From positions 28,212 through 68,958 of the forward strand of contig PAZL01000034.1 of NCBI GenBank assembly GCA_002715485.1: DNA of 40,747 nucleotides, read 5' to 3'. Positions 34,246 through 40,747 of the stretch are shown here, in pieces. This stretch comes from Aequorivita sp. Lineage in GTDB: Bacteria > Bacteroidota > Bacteroidia > Flavobacteriales > Flavobacteriaceae. The notes beneath the pieces are model-generated. The model made no database searches, was not told where the DNA came from, and worked only from the letters and a program-made list of their open reading frames with translations. Position numbers and translations under genes: made by a program. Numbering within the stretch: position 1 is the first letter of the stretch; each line of letters begins with the position of its first letter.

Positions 34246-36732
34246 TTATTCCACTATTAACATTTCAGTAGAATGGAATGGAGTCCCACTATTGGTAATT
34301 CCTTCAATTTCAATTTGAAAGCGACCCTTTTCATCGCTTGTGTAAAAAGTGATTTCGGCATTTTTATAGCCGTTGCTAGAAATATTTGGCTTCCAAAATA
34401 AGGTTGTCCGTTTGTCTTCACGGCTTCTGTTTCTATCTACTAGTGAATAATCCGGAGCATAAAATTCACGAGCGGTATAAAAACCTTCCAGTTTAAAGTT
34501 GATTGAGCCAAGCTTTTTGTCCGTAATATTTCTTTTGTTGCCTGAGCCTTGTTTTGTATAAATAGCAATAATACCTTGGGCCTTTAAACTGTATGCTGCA
34601 GAAGCATGACCCGTATTTAGTATATCAATAAAATCTATATCTGCTTGATGAATGGATTTTGCATACGGCAAATCAACTTCTACATCGTCAACGTAATAAG
34701 CTGGCTCCAATCCTCTTAAGGTTACTAGAATATCTTGCGAAGTTCCAGGATTACTTGGGTCATATTTTCTACCTGTTCTTACTCCCGGAATGTTTTCTAT
34801 TAATTCCATAAAGTTACCAGCTCCGTGTTGTCCCATATCATCTACCACAATACGATGTGAGGGTGAAAAGGATCGCGTTCTTTTGTCTCTTATGCTTTCT
34901 TCAATATCTTCCTGTGTTTTTGCTTTTCCAGTTAGCTTTACCTCGTCTAATAATTCCCTTTCACTATCAAATTCAAAGTCTCTAAAAACTTTGTTGCGTG
35001 ATTTTTTAATATAATTTTCTACGTTTTCAATTTCTAGGTTTTGGTTAAAAGGGTTTGCAATTCTATCTGGTATAATAGTAGGTCTTTGGGCAGGTGGGTC
35101 TAATTTTATATTGGTATCGGTATAATTGGGGTTTTCTGAGGAAAGGCCAGACCCAGCTTGCAAAAACACGTCTATGGTATCGTGGAACACAAAGGGACCA
35201 TAGGAAAAACGACCAATGTTATTGGTGTTATCTGTTTCTTGATAAAATCCTTTCTTTCTGAAAGTGAGTTTAGTCTCGCTGTATTTGTTTTGAAAAGGCG
35301 ATTTTGCATTTATTGTATGGCCGCTGATGTAGATTCCATCTTCTGGTTTAAACTCTTGCCGTACACTATTCTGAAGAAGTTCCTGCCAGGTAAAGCGGCT
35401 CCAACCATGGGTGAGCATTATCAAATCTAATTGCCCACTCTTTTTTATAGAGTCGCCAGCGGTAAAAAAGTAATTTGGCGATTTTATTTTGCCTCTAATA
35501 TCTGAATTTAACAATAAATAGGTCTTTATATTCTCGGCATTTATGTTTGGCTCTATCAAGTCAGCATCAGTAATGGAAACAGAGAACGTACTGGGAACAG
35601 CTTTTCCTAAATTATCTCTTATTTCAATATCCATGTTAACACGGTCACGAATACCTGTTGAAAAGCCGTTTGTCTTTTTAACGGTAACAGAAATTTTATT
35701 TTCTTTATTTATATAAACCAACCGTTCTGCCACAGGTTTTTCCGATTCGTTGAAAAGAACGATGTCCAACACGCCTTCAATTAAATCTACTGTTGGAATT
35801 TTAACCAACATTGTGCTTACGTTTTTTTCCTGCGTATAATCAAAAGCGGGAAGCCCCCTTTGTTGACCAATGATCAGTACGTTTTTCAACCCTTCTTTTT
35901 TATTGGTAGTAACGTTTATTAAAACATCTTTATCGGTTATTGATGTATTCATTACATACCCTTCAGAAAGCGGAAGAGGTAGCGGGTATTGGATGATTTC
36001 ATCATTTGTAGTGATTACCGCGCGATATTCTTTGGCTGGTTCTGGTTTTAAGAAGAAAGTGCCGAGTCCAAACTCAAAAGTCTTAAAATCGGTTACTTTA
36101 TTTCCTTCCGTATCTTCAATAATGCCGACTACTGGATTTGCTGATAATTCGGCATCTTTAATTTTTACAGCTACTTTATTATTAATTCCATTAACTAAAT
36201 AGCCTCCCTCGGGATAAAAGCCAATTTCTGGTAGCTCTGAAGTTTGGGTTGTTTTGTTTTCCTTACCGTCTTTGCTATTTGCATCTGAGTTAATAGCAAA
36301 TAAAGGAATCTCCTTTTTAAAAAAATAATCCCTTGGTTGATTGCGCATATAATTGGTAAAAGCCCGTAAAAGATAAGTCCCTTCATTAAGATCAATTGGC
36401 AACTTGAAATCCCCGTTAACACTTAAGGACTCTGTAAAAAGTTTTCTATCTGCAATTACCTCGTTTTGTTCGTTTATGAGCTCGACATAAATTATTTTGC
36501 TTTTTGCGGTTTTTGTATGTGTCACGCCATTTACTAAATAAGTGTTGAACCATATGTTTTCTCCCGCAGTGTAATAGGGCTTGTCTGTTTGAATATATAT
36601 TTTTTCGGGATATTTTTCTGTTGTGTATTCGTTAAGTCGGTTAAGAATTAAAATTTTTAATCCAGATGTATCAACAAATGTAAAGGCAAGGCAAGAAAGG
36701 GTAAGTATTATTAAAACAAGTTTATTTTTCAT
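34246..36732 (-). CDS. MG2-like/TonB plug-domain protein without barrel
   Basis: Exported protein of 828 residues (hydrophobic start KLVLIILTLSCLAFTFV). The N-terminal part carries alpha-2-macroglobulin MG2-like motifs ('YPEKIYIQTDKPYYTAGENI', 'EGTYLLRAFTNYMR'). The middle is a series of beta-sandwich modules. About residues 610-730 resemble a TonB-dependent receptor plug ('NFMELIENIPGVRTG', 'LVTLRGLEPAYYVDDVEVD', 'IIAIYTKQGSGN'). There is no room for a 22-strand barrel: only about 95 residues follow. Proteins of this make-up occur in flavobacteria but their role is unclear; interaction with an outer-membrane partner is a guess. It has its own promoter and appears monocistronic or to lead the 33282 gene. 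Confidence 0.85.
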   Translation of the reverse strand: MKNKLVLIILTLSCLAFTFVDTSGLKILILNRLNEYTTEKYPEKIYIQTDKPYYTAGENIWFNTYLVNGVTHTKTAKSKIIYVELINEQNEVIADRKLFTESLSVNGDFKLPIDLNEGTYLLRAFTNYMRNQPRDYFFKKEIPLFAINSDANSKDGKENKTTQTSELPEIGFYPEGGYLVNGINNKVAVKIKDAELSANPVVGIIEDTEGNKVTDFKTFEFGLGTFFLKPEPAKEYRAVITTNDEIIQYPLPLPLSEGYVMNTSITDKDVLINVTTNKKEGLKNVLIIGQQRGLPAFDYTQEKNVSTMLVKIPTVDLIEGVLDIVLFNESEKPVAERLVYINKENKISVTVKKTNGFSTGIRDRVNMDIEIRDNLGKAVPSTFSVSITDADLIEPNINAENIKTYLLLNSDIRGKIKSPNYFFTAGDSIKKSGQLDLIMLTHGWSRFTWQELLQNSVRQEFKPEDGIYISGHTINAKSPFQNKYSETKLTFRKKGFYQETDNTNNIGRFSYGPFVFHDTIDVFLQAGSGLSSENPNYTDTNIKLDPPAQRPTIIPDRIANPFNQNLEIENVENYIKKSRNKVFRDFEFDSERELLDEVKLTGKAKTQEDIEESIRDKRTRSFSPSHRIVVDDMGQHGAGNFMELIENIPGVRTGRKYDPSNPGTSQDILVTLRGLEPAYYVDDVEVDLPYAKSIHQADIDFIDILNTGHASAAYSLKAQGIIAIYTKQGSGNKRNITDKKLGSINFKLEGFYTAREFYAPDYSLVDRNRSREDKRTTLFWKPNISSNGYKNAEITFYTSDEKGRFQIEIEGITNSGTPFHSTEMLIVE

Positions 36733-36754
36733 TACTTATTTGCTGATATTCTCC

Positions 36755-36785
36755 TAAAGGTAAGTATTCTAAAAAAAAAGTCCAA
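36755..36785 (-). promoter_or_regulatory. Promoter of the MG2/plug gene
   Basis: Minus strand TTG (36783-36785), 20 bases, then TACCTTTA (36755-36762), 22 bases before the ATG. The -7 sequence is identical to that of sodC. The -33 element overlaps the stem of the upstream terminator. Confidence 0.45.
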
Positions 36786-36809
36786 CAGATTTTTTAAAAT
36801 CTATTGGAC
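36771..36809 (-). terminator. Terminator of the acyl-CoA dehydrogenase gene
   Basis: On the minus strand, positions 36809-36796 and 36793-36780 form a 14-base stem with one mismatch (outer part GTCCAA/TTGGAC), followed by nine T (36779-36771). It ends the beta-oxidation operon about 50 bases past the stop. Confidence 0.85.
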
Positions 36810-36858
36810 CTAATATTTATAAACTTTAGCTATTTAATTGATAATTAGCGCAAAACGA

Positions 36859-38670
36859 TTAAAAGGGATATGTGTTTTCCGAAATTACTTTATTTGCAAT
36901 TGTTTTTCGCAACTCACCAATATTTGGCATGTTTTGATATTTGGTGAATCGTTTAAGTCCCATTAACATTGCGCGTTGTTCATCTCCTTCAGAAAAAGAA
37001 AGAATTGCTTCTTTCGCTTTCACAGTAATAATATCAACAGCATGGTAAAGGTATAATTGCGACATTGCAATTTGTTCCTTTTGCGTATCCGCTCCAAAGC
37101 GTTTTGCATTCTTTTCGGTACGAAGGATAGCGCTCTCGGCCATATAGATTTCAATCAAAATATCTGCAGCGGCCATCAATGTTTGCTGATGTTCTTCCAG
37201 TTCGGTACCATATTTTTGCACGGCGCTTCCGGCAACCATTAAGAACACTTTTTTAAGTTTGGCAATCATTGCTTTTTCCTCTGAAAGTAATTCTGAATAG
37301 TCGGGGGTTTCAAAAGAAGGAATTCCCATCAATTCTGAGGCAACTGCCTGGGCTGGGTTTAAAAGATCTACGTGACCTTTCATTGCTTTTTTTACCAACA
37401 TGCCCACTGCCAACATACGATTGATTTCGTTGGTGCCTTCATAGATACGGGCAATTCGAGCATCGCGCCAAGCAGACTCCATGGGGGTATCTGCGCTGTA
37501 ACCCATTCCGCCGTAAATTTGGATGCCTTCATCACTACAATTTTGAATGTCTTCAGAAACGGCAACCTTTAGTATAGAACATTCAATAGCATATTCCTCA
37601 ACACCTTTTAATTCTGCTTCTTGGTGGCTATTACCAGCTTTTACGCGAAGCGCTATTCGGTCTTCAATATTCTTTCCAGCACGGTAGCAAGCACTTTCGC
37701 CCACATACGCACTGGTTGCCATTTCGGCTAACTTTAGCTTTATTGCGCCAAAGGAAGAAATAGGCACATTAAACTGAATGCGCTCATTTGCGTATTTAAC
37801 GGCACTCGAAATAACACGGCGTTGTGCGTCAAGACTGGCAGCAGCAAGTTTTATTCTGCCTACGTTCAAAGCATTCATGGCAATTTTGAAACCTTCACCG
37901 CGTTCGCCCAACATATTTTCAACAGGAACCTTTGTGTCACTGAAGAAAACCTGACGGGTAGAGGAGGAGTGGATTCCCAACTTCTTTTCTTCCTCGCCCA
38001 TTGAGATTCCGTTTTCTGGATCGTTTTCAACAATAAAGCCAGTGATGTATTTATCATCTTCAATCCGTGCAAAAACAATCAGTGTATGACAAAACCCTGA
38101 ATTTGAAATCCACATTTTCTGTCCACTGATTTTGTAGTATTTTCCGTCTTCAGAAAGTACTGCTTTTGTCTTACCGCTATTGGCATCACTTCCCGCACCT
38201 GGTTCGGTTAAGGCATATGCGCCAAACCATTCTCCCGTAGCAAGTTTTGGTACGTATTTTTTCTTTTGCTCTTCGGTTCCATAAAGCGTAATAGGTAGCG
38301 TACCGATACCTGTGTGCGCTCCAAAAGCAGTAGCCACAGAACCCGTAGCACCAGAGATATAGTCACAAACAAGCATAGTGGTTACAAAGCCCATACCGAG
38401 CCCACCATATGCTTCGGGAACTGCTACACCCAGCAAGCCCATTTCGCCAGCTTTACGCATAACTTCTTCCGTTAGCGCATAATTTTTATGCTCAAACTCT
38501 TCCTTCTTAGGCCATATTTCGCGATCCACAAATTCCTTCACGGAATCGCGCATCATCTTTTGCTCTTCGGAAAAATCTTCTGGCGTGAAGACGTCTTCGG
38601 CTTTTGTTTCTTTTACTAGAAATTGACCGCCTCTTAGTAATTCAGAGTTATTTTTAGTTTGTGTTTCCAT
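36859..38670 (-). CDS. Acyl-CoA dehydrogenase
   Basis: FAD enzyme performing the first step of fatty-acid beta-oxidation, acyl-CoA to trans-2-enoyl-CoA. At 603 residues it belongs to the long VLCAD-like form with a C-terminal extension, usual in Bacteroidota. Motifs: 'FGAYALTEPGAGSDAN' (FAD/substrate), 'KMWISNSGFCHTLIVFARI', 'NVGRIKLAAASL', 'CSDEGIQIYGGMGY', and the catalytic glutamate near residue 410 in 'ARIYEGTNEINR'. It is the last gene of a minus-strand cluster with a thiolase, from which it is separated by a small four-helix-bundle gene framed by inverted repeats. A terminator follows at 36771-36809. Confidence 0.97.
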   Translation of the reverse strand: METQTKNNSELLRGGQFLVKETKAEDVFTPEDFSEEQKMMRDSVKEFVDREIWPKKEEFEHKNYALTEEVMRKAGEMGLLGVAVPEAYGGLGMGFVTTMLVCDYISGATGSVATAFGAHTGIGTLPITLYGTEEQKKKYVPKLATGEWFGAYALTEPGAGSDANSGKTKAVLSEDGKYYKISGQKMWISNSGFCHTLIVFARIEDDKYITGFIVENDPENGISMGEEEKKLGIHSSSTRQVFFSDTKVPVENMLGERGEGFKIAMNALNVGRIKLAAASLDAQRRVISSAVKYANERIQFNVPISSFGAIKLKLAEMATSAYVGESACYRAGKNIEDRIALRVKAGNSHQEAELKGVEEYAIECSILKVAVSEDIQNCSDEGIQIYGGMGYSADTPMESAWRDARIARIYEGTNEINRMLAVGMLVKKAMKGHVDLLNPAQAVASELMGIPSFETPDYSELLSEEKAMIAKLKKVFLMVAGSAVQKYGTELEEHQQTLMAAADILIEIYMAESAILRTEKNAKRFGADTQKEQIAMSQLYLYHAVDIITVKAKEAILSFSEGDEQRAMLMGLKRFTKYQNMPNIGELRKTIANKVISENTYPF

Positions 38671-38688
38671 TTTTTCTATTTTGTATTT

Positions 38689-39106
38689 TAAATTCTAAAT
38701 TTTGAATGAAAATTTAGATGTTATTGTTTTTTAAATTGGTCTGAGCCGTGATTATTATTTTGGTCAAAATGTTTATTATATGTTCTATTTCCGTCAAAAA
38801 AGGGGAAATATTAAGTTGGGTCAAATCAGACTTGTCCAAAAGTTTAAGCCAATATTTTGTTTCGCGTGCTTCCTTAGAAGCAATGGACATTTTATTTATA
38901 AAATCCTTTTTCGACTGGGCTGCCGATGCTTCTTCAACGTTAGCACCTATACTGGTTGCCGAACGTACAAGTTGTTTTGAAAGAATGTATTCCTTTTCAT
39001 TTTGAAGTTTTTTGTATAAAGAAATTATATCAAGGGAAAACTTAAAGGTTTTGTCAATAATGATATTTTCCTTCTTCGGCTCCATTCATTCAAAATTTAG
39101 AATTTA
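38689..39106 (-). mobile_element. IVS-like unit 1: four-helix-bundle gene between perfect 22-base inverted repeats
   Basis: Positions 38689-38710 and 39085-39106 are exact reverse complements (22 of 22; core TTCATTCAAAATTTAG on the right side). Between them lies a single gene of 123 codons. One repeat ends 3 bases past the stop codon and the other begins at the start codon. Outside the unit, 18 bases remain to the acyl-CoA dehydrogenase start and 4 bases to the thiolase stop, a normal operon gap. The layout equals that of 23S rRNA intervening sequences, whose ends pair into a stem around an ORF of the same family. No target duplication is visible, so mobility is inferred. Confidence 0.6.
38714..39085 (-). 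CDS. Four-helix-bundle protein (23S rRNA intervening-sequence family), unit 1
   Basis: A 123-residue helical protein of the four-helix-bundle/IVS-encoded family (PF05635 type). Family pattern: 'FKFSLDIISLYKKL', 'EYILSKQLVRSATSIGANVEEA', 'KKDFINKMSIASKEARETKYWLKLL', and a hydrophobic last helix 'IEHIINILTKIIITAQ'. Homologues are encoded inside rRNA intervening sequences or scattered between genes; a related fold, Avd, works with diversity-generating retroelements. No catalytic residues are evident, and oligomeric nucleic-acid binding is the usual guess. The ATG lies at the inner edge of the right inverted repeat. It belongs to a different subgroup from the second copy at 40342-40695: only the 'LVRSA..I..N..E' core is shared. 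Confidence 0.9.
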   Translation of the reverse strand: MEPKKENIIIDKTFKFSLDIISLYKKLQNEKEYILSKQLVRSATSIGANVEEASAAQSKKDFINKMSIASKEARETKYWLKLLDKSDLTQLNISPFLTEIEHIINILTKIIITAQTNLKNNNI

Positions 39107-39110
39107 CCAT

Positions 39111-40298
39111 TTATAATATTTCATAAATACCAGCCGCTCCTTGTCCAGTCCCCACGCACATTGTTACCATTCCGTATTTACCTTGTAGGTTTCGCTTGCG
39201 CATTTCATCAAAAAGTTGAACGGAAAGTTTCGCACCGGTACAGCCAAGTGGATGCCCCAATGCAATTGCACCTCCGTTTACATTAACTTTTTCTTTATCC
39301 AATCCAAGTTCACGGATAACCGCCAGTGATTGCGATGCAAAGGCTTCGTTAAGTTCTATAAGCTCCATTTGTTCTTGCTTCAATCCAGCTTGTTTTAGTG
39401 CTTTTGGAATTGCATAGACTGGTCCAATTCCCATAATGCTAGGCTCCACGCCAACAGCGGCAAAACTCACCAATCTGGCGATGGGCTCAAGATTTAATTC
39501 CTTCACCATTTCTTCGCTCATAATCACTGCGAAGGCCGCACCATCACTCATTTGTGAAGAGTTTCCAGCGGTAACACTTCCACCTTCGGCAAAAACTGGG
39601 CGAAGTTTTGAAAGGGCTTCAATATTAGTGCCTTTACGCGGACCTTCGTCTTTAGTTACGGTATATTTTTCGGTTACTTTTTTACCCGAATCATTTACGA
39701 AAGTATGCTCCACTTCAATAGGAACAATTTGATCTTGAAAACGATTTTCATCCTGAGCTTTTAACGCGCGCATTTGGCTGGTGTAAGCAAACTCGTCTTG
39801 GTCCTCGCGGGAAACATTGTATTTCTTTGCAACAGCTTCTGCAGTCAACCCCATATTCCAATAATAGTCTTCGTGACCTTCTTTAGCCAATTTATAATCG
39901 GGAACTGGTTTGTAACCCCCCATCGGAATGTAACTCATACTTTCAGCACCCCCTGCAATAATGCAATCTGCCATTCCTGTTTGGATTTTTGCAGCAGCAA
40001 TGGAGATGGTTTCCAATCCTGATGCGCAATAACGATTTACCGTCATTCCGGGAATATCAACAATATCAAGACCCATCAACGAAATCAGACGCCCCATATT
40101 TAGCCCCTGTTCGGCTTCGGGCATGGCATTACCCACAATTACATCGTCGATGCGTTTTTTGTCCAGTTGCGGCAATTCATTCATGATATATTTAATAGTT
40201 TCCGCAGCAAGCTCATCCGGTCTTTTGAAGCGAAATACTCCGCGAGGTGCTTTTCCTACTGCGGTTCTGTATGCTTTTACTATATATGCTGTTTTCAT
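39111..40298 (-). CDS. Acetyl-CoA C-acyltransferase (thiolase)
   Basis: Last step of beta-oxidation: thiolytic cleavage of 3-ketoacyl-CoA to acetyl-CoA and a shortened acyl-CoA. It has 395 residues, normal length. Catalytic residues: C91 in '[13 protein letters not shown]', H349 in '[16 protein letters not shown]' and C381 in '[14 protein letters not shown]'; 'ELNEAFASQ' is also present. The pairing with a VLCAD-like acyl-CoA dehydrogenase favours a degradative (FadA-type) role over acetoacetyl-CoA synthesis. In related genomes a multifunctional hydratase/3-hydroxyacyl-CoA dehydrogenase gene usually sits just upstream, beyond the right edge here. Both neighbours inside the window are four-helix-bundle genes in inverted-repeat frames. 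Confidence 0.96.
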   Translation of the reverse strand: MKTAYIVKAYRTAVGKAPRGVFRFKRPDELAAETIKYIMNELPQLDKKRIDDVIVGNAMPEAEQGLNMGRLISLMGLDIVDIPGMTVNRYCASGLETISIAAAKIQTGMADCIIAGGAESMSYIPMGGYKPVPDYKLAKEGHEDYYWNMGLTAEAVAKKYNVSREDQDEFAYTSQMRALKAQDENRFQDQIVPIEVEHTFVNDSGKKVTEKYTVTKDEGPRKGTNIEALSKLRPVFAEGGSVTAGNSSQMSDGAAFAVIMSEEMVKELNLEPIARLVSFAAVGVEPSIMGIGPVYAIPKALKQAGLKQEQMELIELNEAFASQSLAVIRELGLDKEKVNVNGGAIALGHPLGCTGAKLSVQLFDEMRKRNLQGKYGMVTMCVGTGQGAAGIYEIL

Positions 40299-40319
40299 TT
40301 TTGTTTAGTATTTAGATGT

Positions 40320-40729
40320 TAGTATTGAGTATTTAGAAGGCTCATTTTTCTAACGATTTTATTAGTGCATAACTCATTTTTTGTTGTTCGACCACCTTGG
40401 ATAAAATTGGATTTACAATGGTTTCTGAACAGAATGATAGTTTAATTGATAATAACAATTGAGTAAAAAGTTCATATGAAGATCCATTTGCAATACCAAG
40501 AAAATTCTTGAATTCTCCATTGGTATTTCTTCCTGCTCCTTCAGCAATATTTGAAGGAATTGAAACAGCACTTCTACGAAGTTGACTGATCAATCCAAAC
40601 TTTTCTTCATTTGGAAAATTTGCAGTTAGAATATAGACTTCTTCAGCAATTTCCATCGCCTTATTCCAAATTTTTAAATCTTCTAGCTTATGCATTTTCT
40701 CAATTCTCAATTCTAACTACTCAATTCTA
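40320..40729 (-). mobile_element. IVS-like unit 2: four-helix-bundle gene between imperfect 19-base inverted repeats
   Basis: Positions 40320-40338 read TAGTATTGAGTATTTAGAA; the reverse complement of 40711-40729 is TAGAATTGAGTAGTTAGAA, 17 of 19 identical. Inside is one four-helix-bundle gene. As in unit 1, the left repeat ends exactly 3 bases past the stop codon, and the total length (410) is close to that of unit 1 (418). The flanks also hold short tandem variants: CTCAATTCT three times on the right, TAGTATT(T/G)AG twice on the left. The thiolase start is 21 bases from the left end. No target duplication is seen. Confidence 0.5.
40342..40695 (-). CDS. Four-helix-bundle protein (23S rRNA intervening-sequence family), unit 2
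   Basis: A 117-residue helical protein of the same broad family, from the ATG at 40695 (MHKLEDLKIWNKAMEIAEEV, the classic family opening). An in-frame TTG five codons upstream (40710) would begin exactly at the inner edge of the right repeat but is less likely. Signature segments: 'FPNEEKFGLISQLRRSAVSI', 'PSNIAEGAGRNTNGEFKNFL', 'GIANGSSYELFTQLLLSIKL'. This is the 'SIPSNIAEG' subgroup, which differs from unit 1 ('SIGANVEEA'). Like the first copy it is in the orientation of the beta-oxidation genes and just upstream of the thiolase, so it is probably read through by the operon transcript. Confidence 0.9.
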   Translation of the reverse strand: MHKLEDLKIWNKAMEIAEEVYILTANFPNEEKFGLISQLRRSAVSIPSNIAEGAGRNTNGEFKNFLGIANGSSYELFTQLLLSIKLSFCSETIVNPILSKVVEQQKMSYALIKSLEK

Positions 40730-40747
40730 GTTTCTCAACGGTTTTCC
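40727..40747 (-). CDS. Possible 3' end of an upstream gene
   Basis: On the minus strand the window edge reads GGA AAA CCG TTG AGA AAC TAG, six codons and a stop whose TAG is the last triplet of the inverted repeat. It could be the end of the expected hydratase/3-hydroxyacyl-CoA dehydrogenase gene, but the other frames also close within a few codons, so this is weak. Confidence 0.2.
   Translation of the reverse strand, partial: GKPLRN

Noticed and set aside
38689-39106. Classical insertion sequence or MITE
   Set aside because: No transposase and no target-site duplication; and unlike a MITE it encodes a well-conserved protein filling the space between the arms, so an IVS-like unit fits better.
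40696-40729. Short CTCAATTCT repeats near the right edge as a CRISPR remnant
   Set aside because: Units are 9 bases, unevenly spaced and without spacers; better explained as inverted-repeat arm variants of the four-helix-bundle unit.

Overview
The window looks like a chromosomal segment of a flavobacterium (Bacteroidota, Flavobacteriaceae). The DNA is AT-rich and the genes are tightly packed, with almost no Shine-Dalgarno sites. Several promoters fit the Bacteroidota pattern (TTTG, about 20 bases, TAnnTTTG). Many families are typical of the group: secreted proteins with an N-terminal 'VGINT' motif, TolB/amidohydrolase fusions, plug-domain proteins and the ftsK-lolA-lptG gene order. The genus cannot be fixed from the sequence alone. 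I see no tRNA, rRNA, CRISPR array, prophage or classical insertion sequence. No gene-free stretch exceeds about 260 bases.

Layout. 1-4226 (minus): cell-envelope and division operon ftsK-lolA-LptF/G permease, the last gene cut by the window edge. 4427-6822 (minus): a VWA protein and a membrane protein, apparently intercalated. 6908-7767 (minus): tpx-dgkA. 7904-9086 (minus): peroxiredoxin-thioredoxin-small unknown protein, an oxidant-defence operon with an inverted repeat above its promoter. 9238-10734 (minus): NhaC antiporter. 10992-11765 (plus): secreted surface-type protein. 11836-13035 (minus): PLP-dependent sulfur amino-acid enzyme. 13211-14614 (plus): dihydrolipoyl dehydrogenase. 14680-18210 (minus): very large TraB/GumN-type protein. 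18352-18945 (minus): lipoprotein Cu/Zn superoxide dismutase. 19055-21177 (minus): lipid kinase and hydrolase-OsmC fusion, divergent from an App1-type phosphatidate phosphatase (21243-22208). 22286-24980 (plus): VWA plus MoxR/chelatase-type AAA+ pair. 25045-25422 (minus): BON-LysM protein. 25627-26259 (plus): FAS1 lipoprotein. 26308-33202 (minus): operon of M28 peptidase, M1 peptidase, YdeI-like protein and TolB/amidohydrolase. 33282-36732 (minus): propeller protein and MG2/plug protein. 36859-40695 (minus): fatty-acid beta-oxidation genes (acyl-CoA dehydrogenase, thiolase) interleaved with two four-helix-bundle genes.

Theme. Three blocks deal with oxidative stress (Tpx, 2-Cys peroxiredoxin/thioredoxin, Cu/Zn SOD and OsmC). 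A second theme is secreted peptide breakdown. The most striking structure is at the right end. Two small four-helix-bundle genes (the 23S rRNA intervening-sequence protein family) each sit between inverted repeats of about 20 bases, making two compact units of about 410 bases. The repeat ends exactly 3 bases past the stop codon in both. They occupy two successive junctions of the beta-oxidation operon. This matches the architecture of rRNA intervening sequences but lies between protein genes, and is my main candidate for an under-described system.
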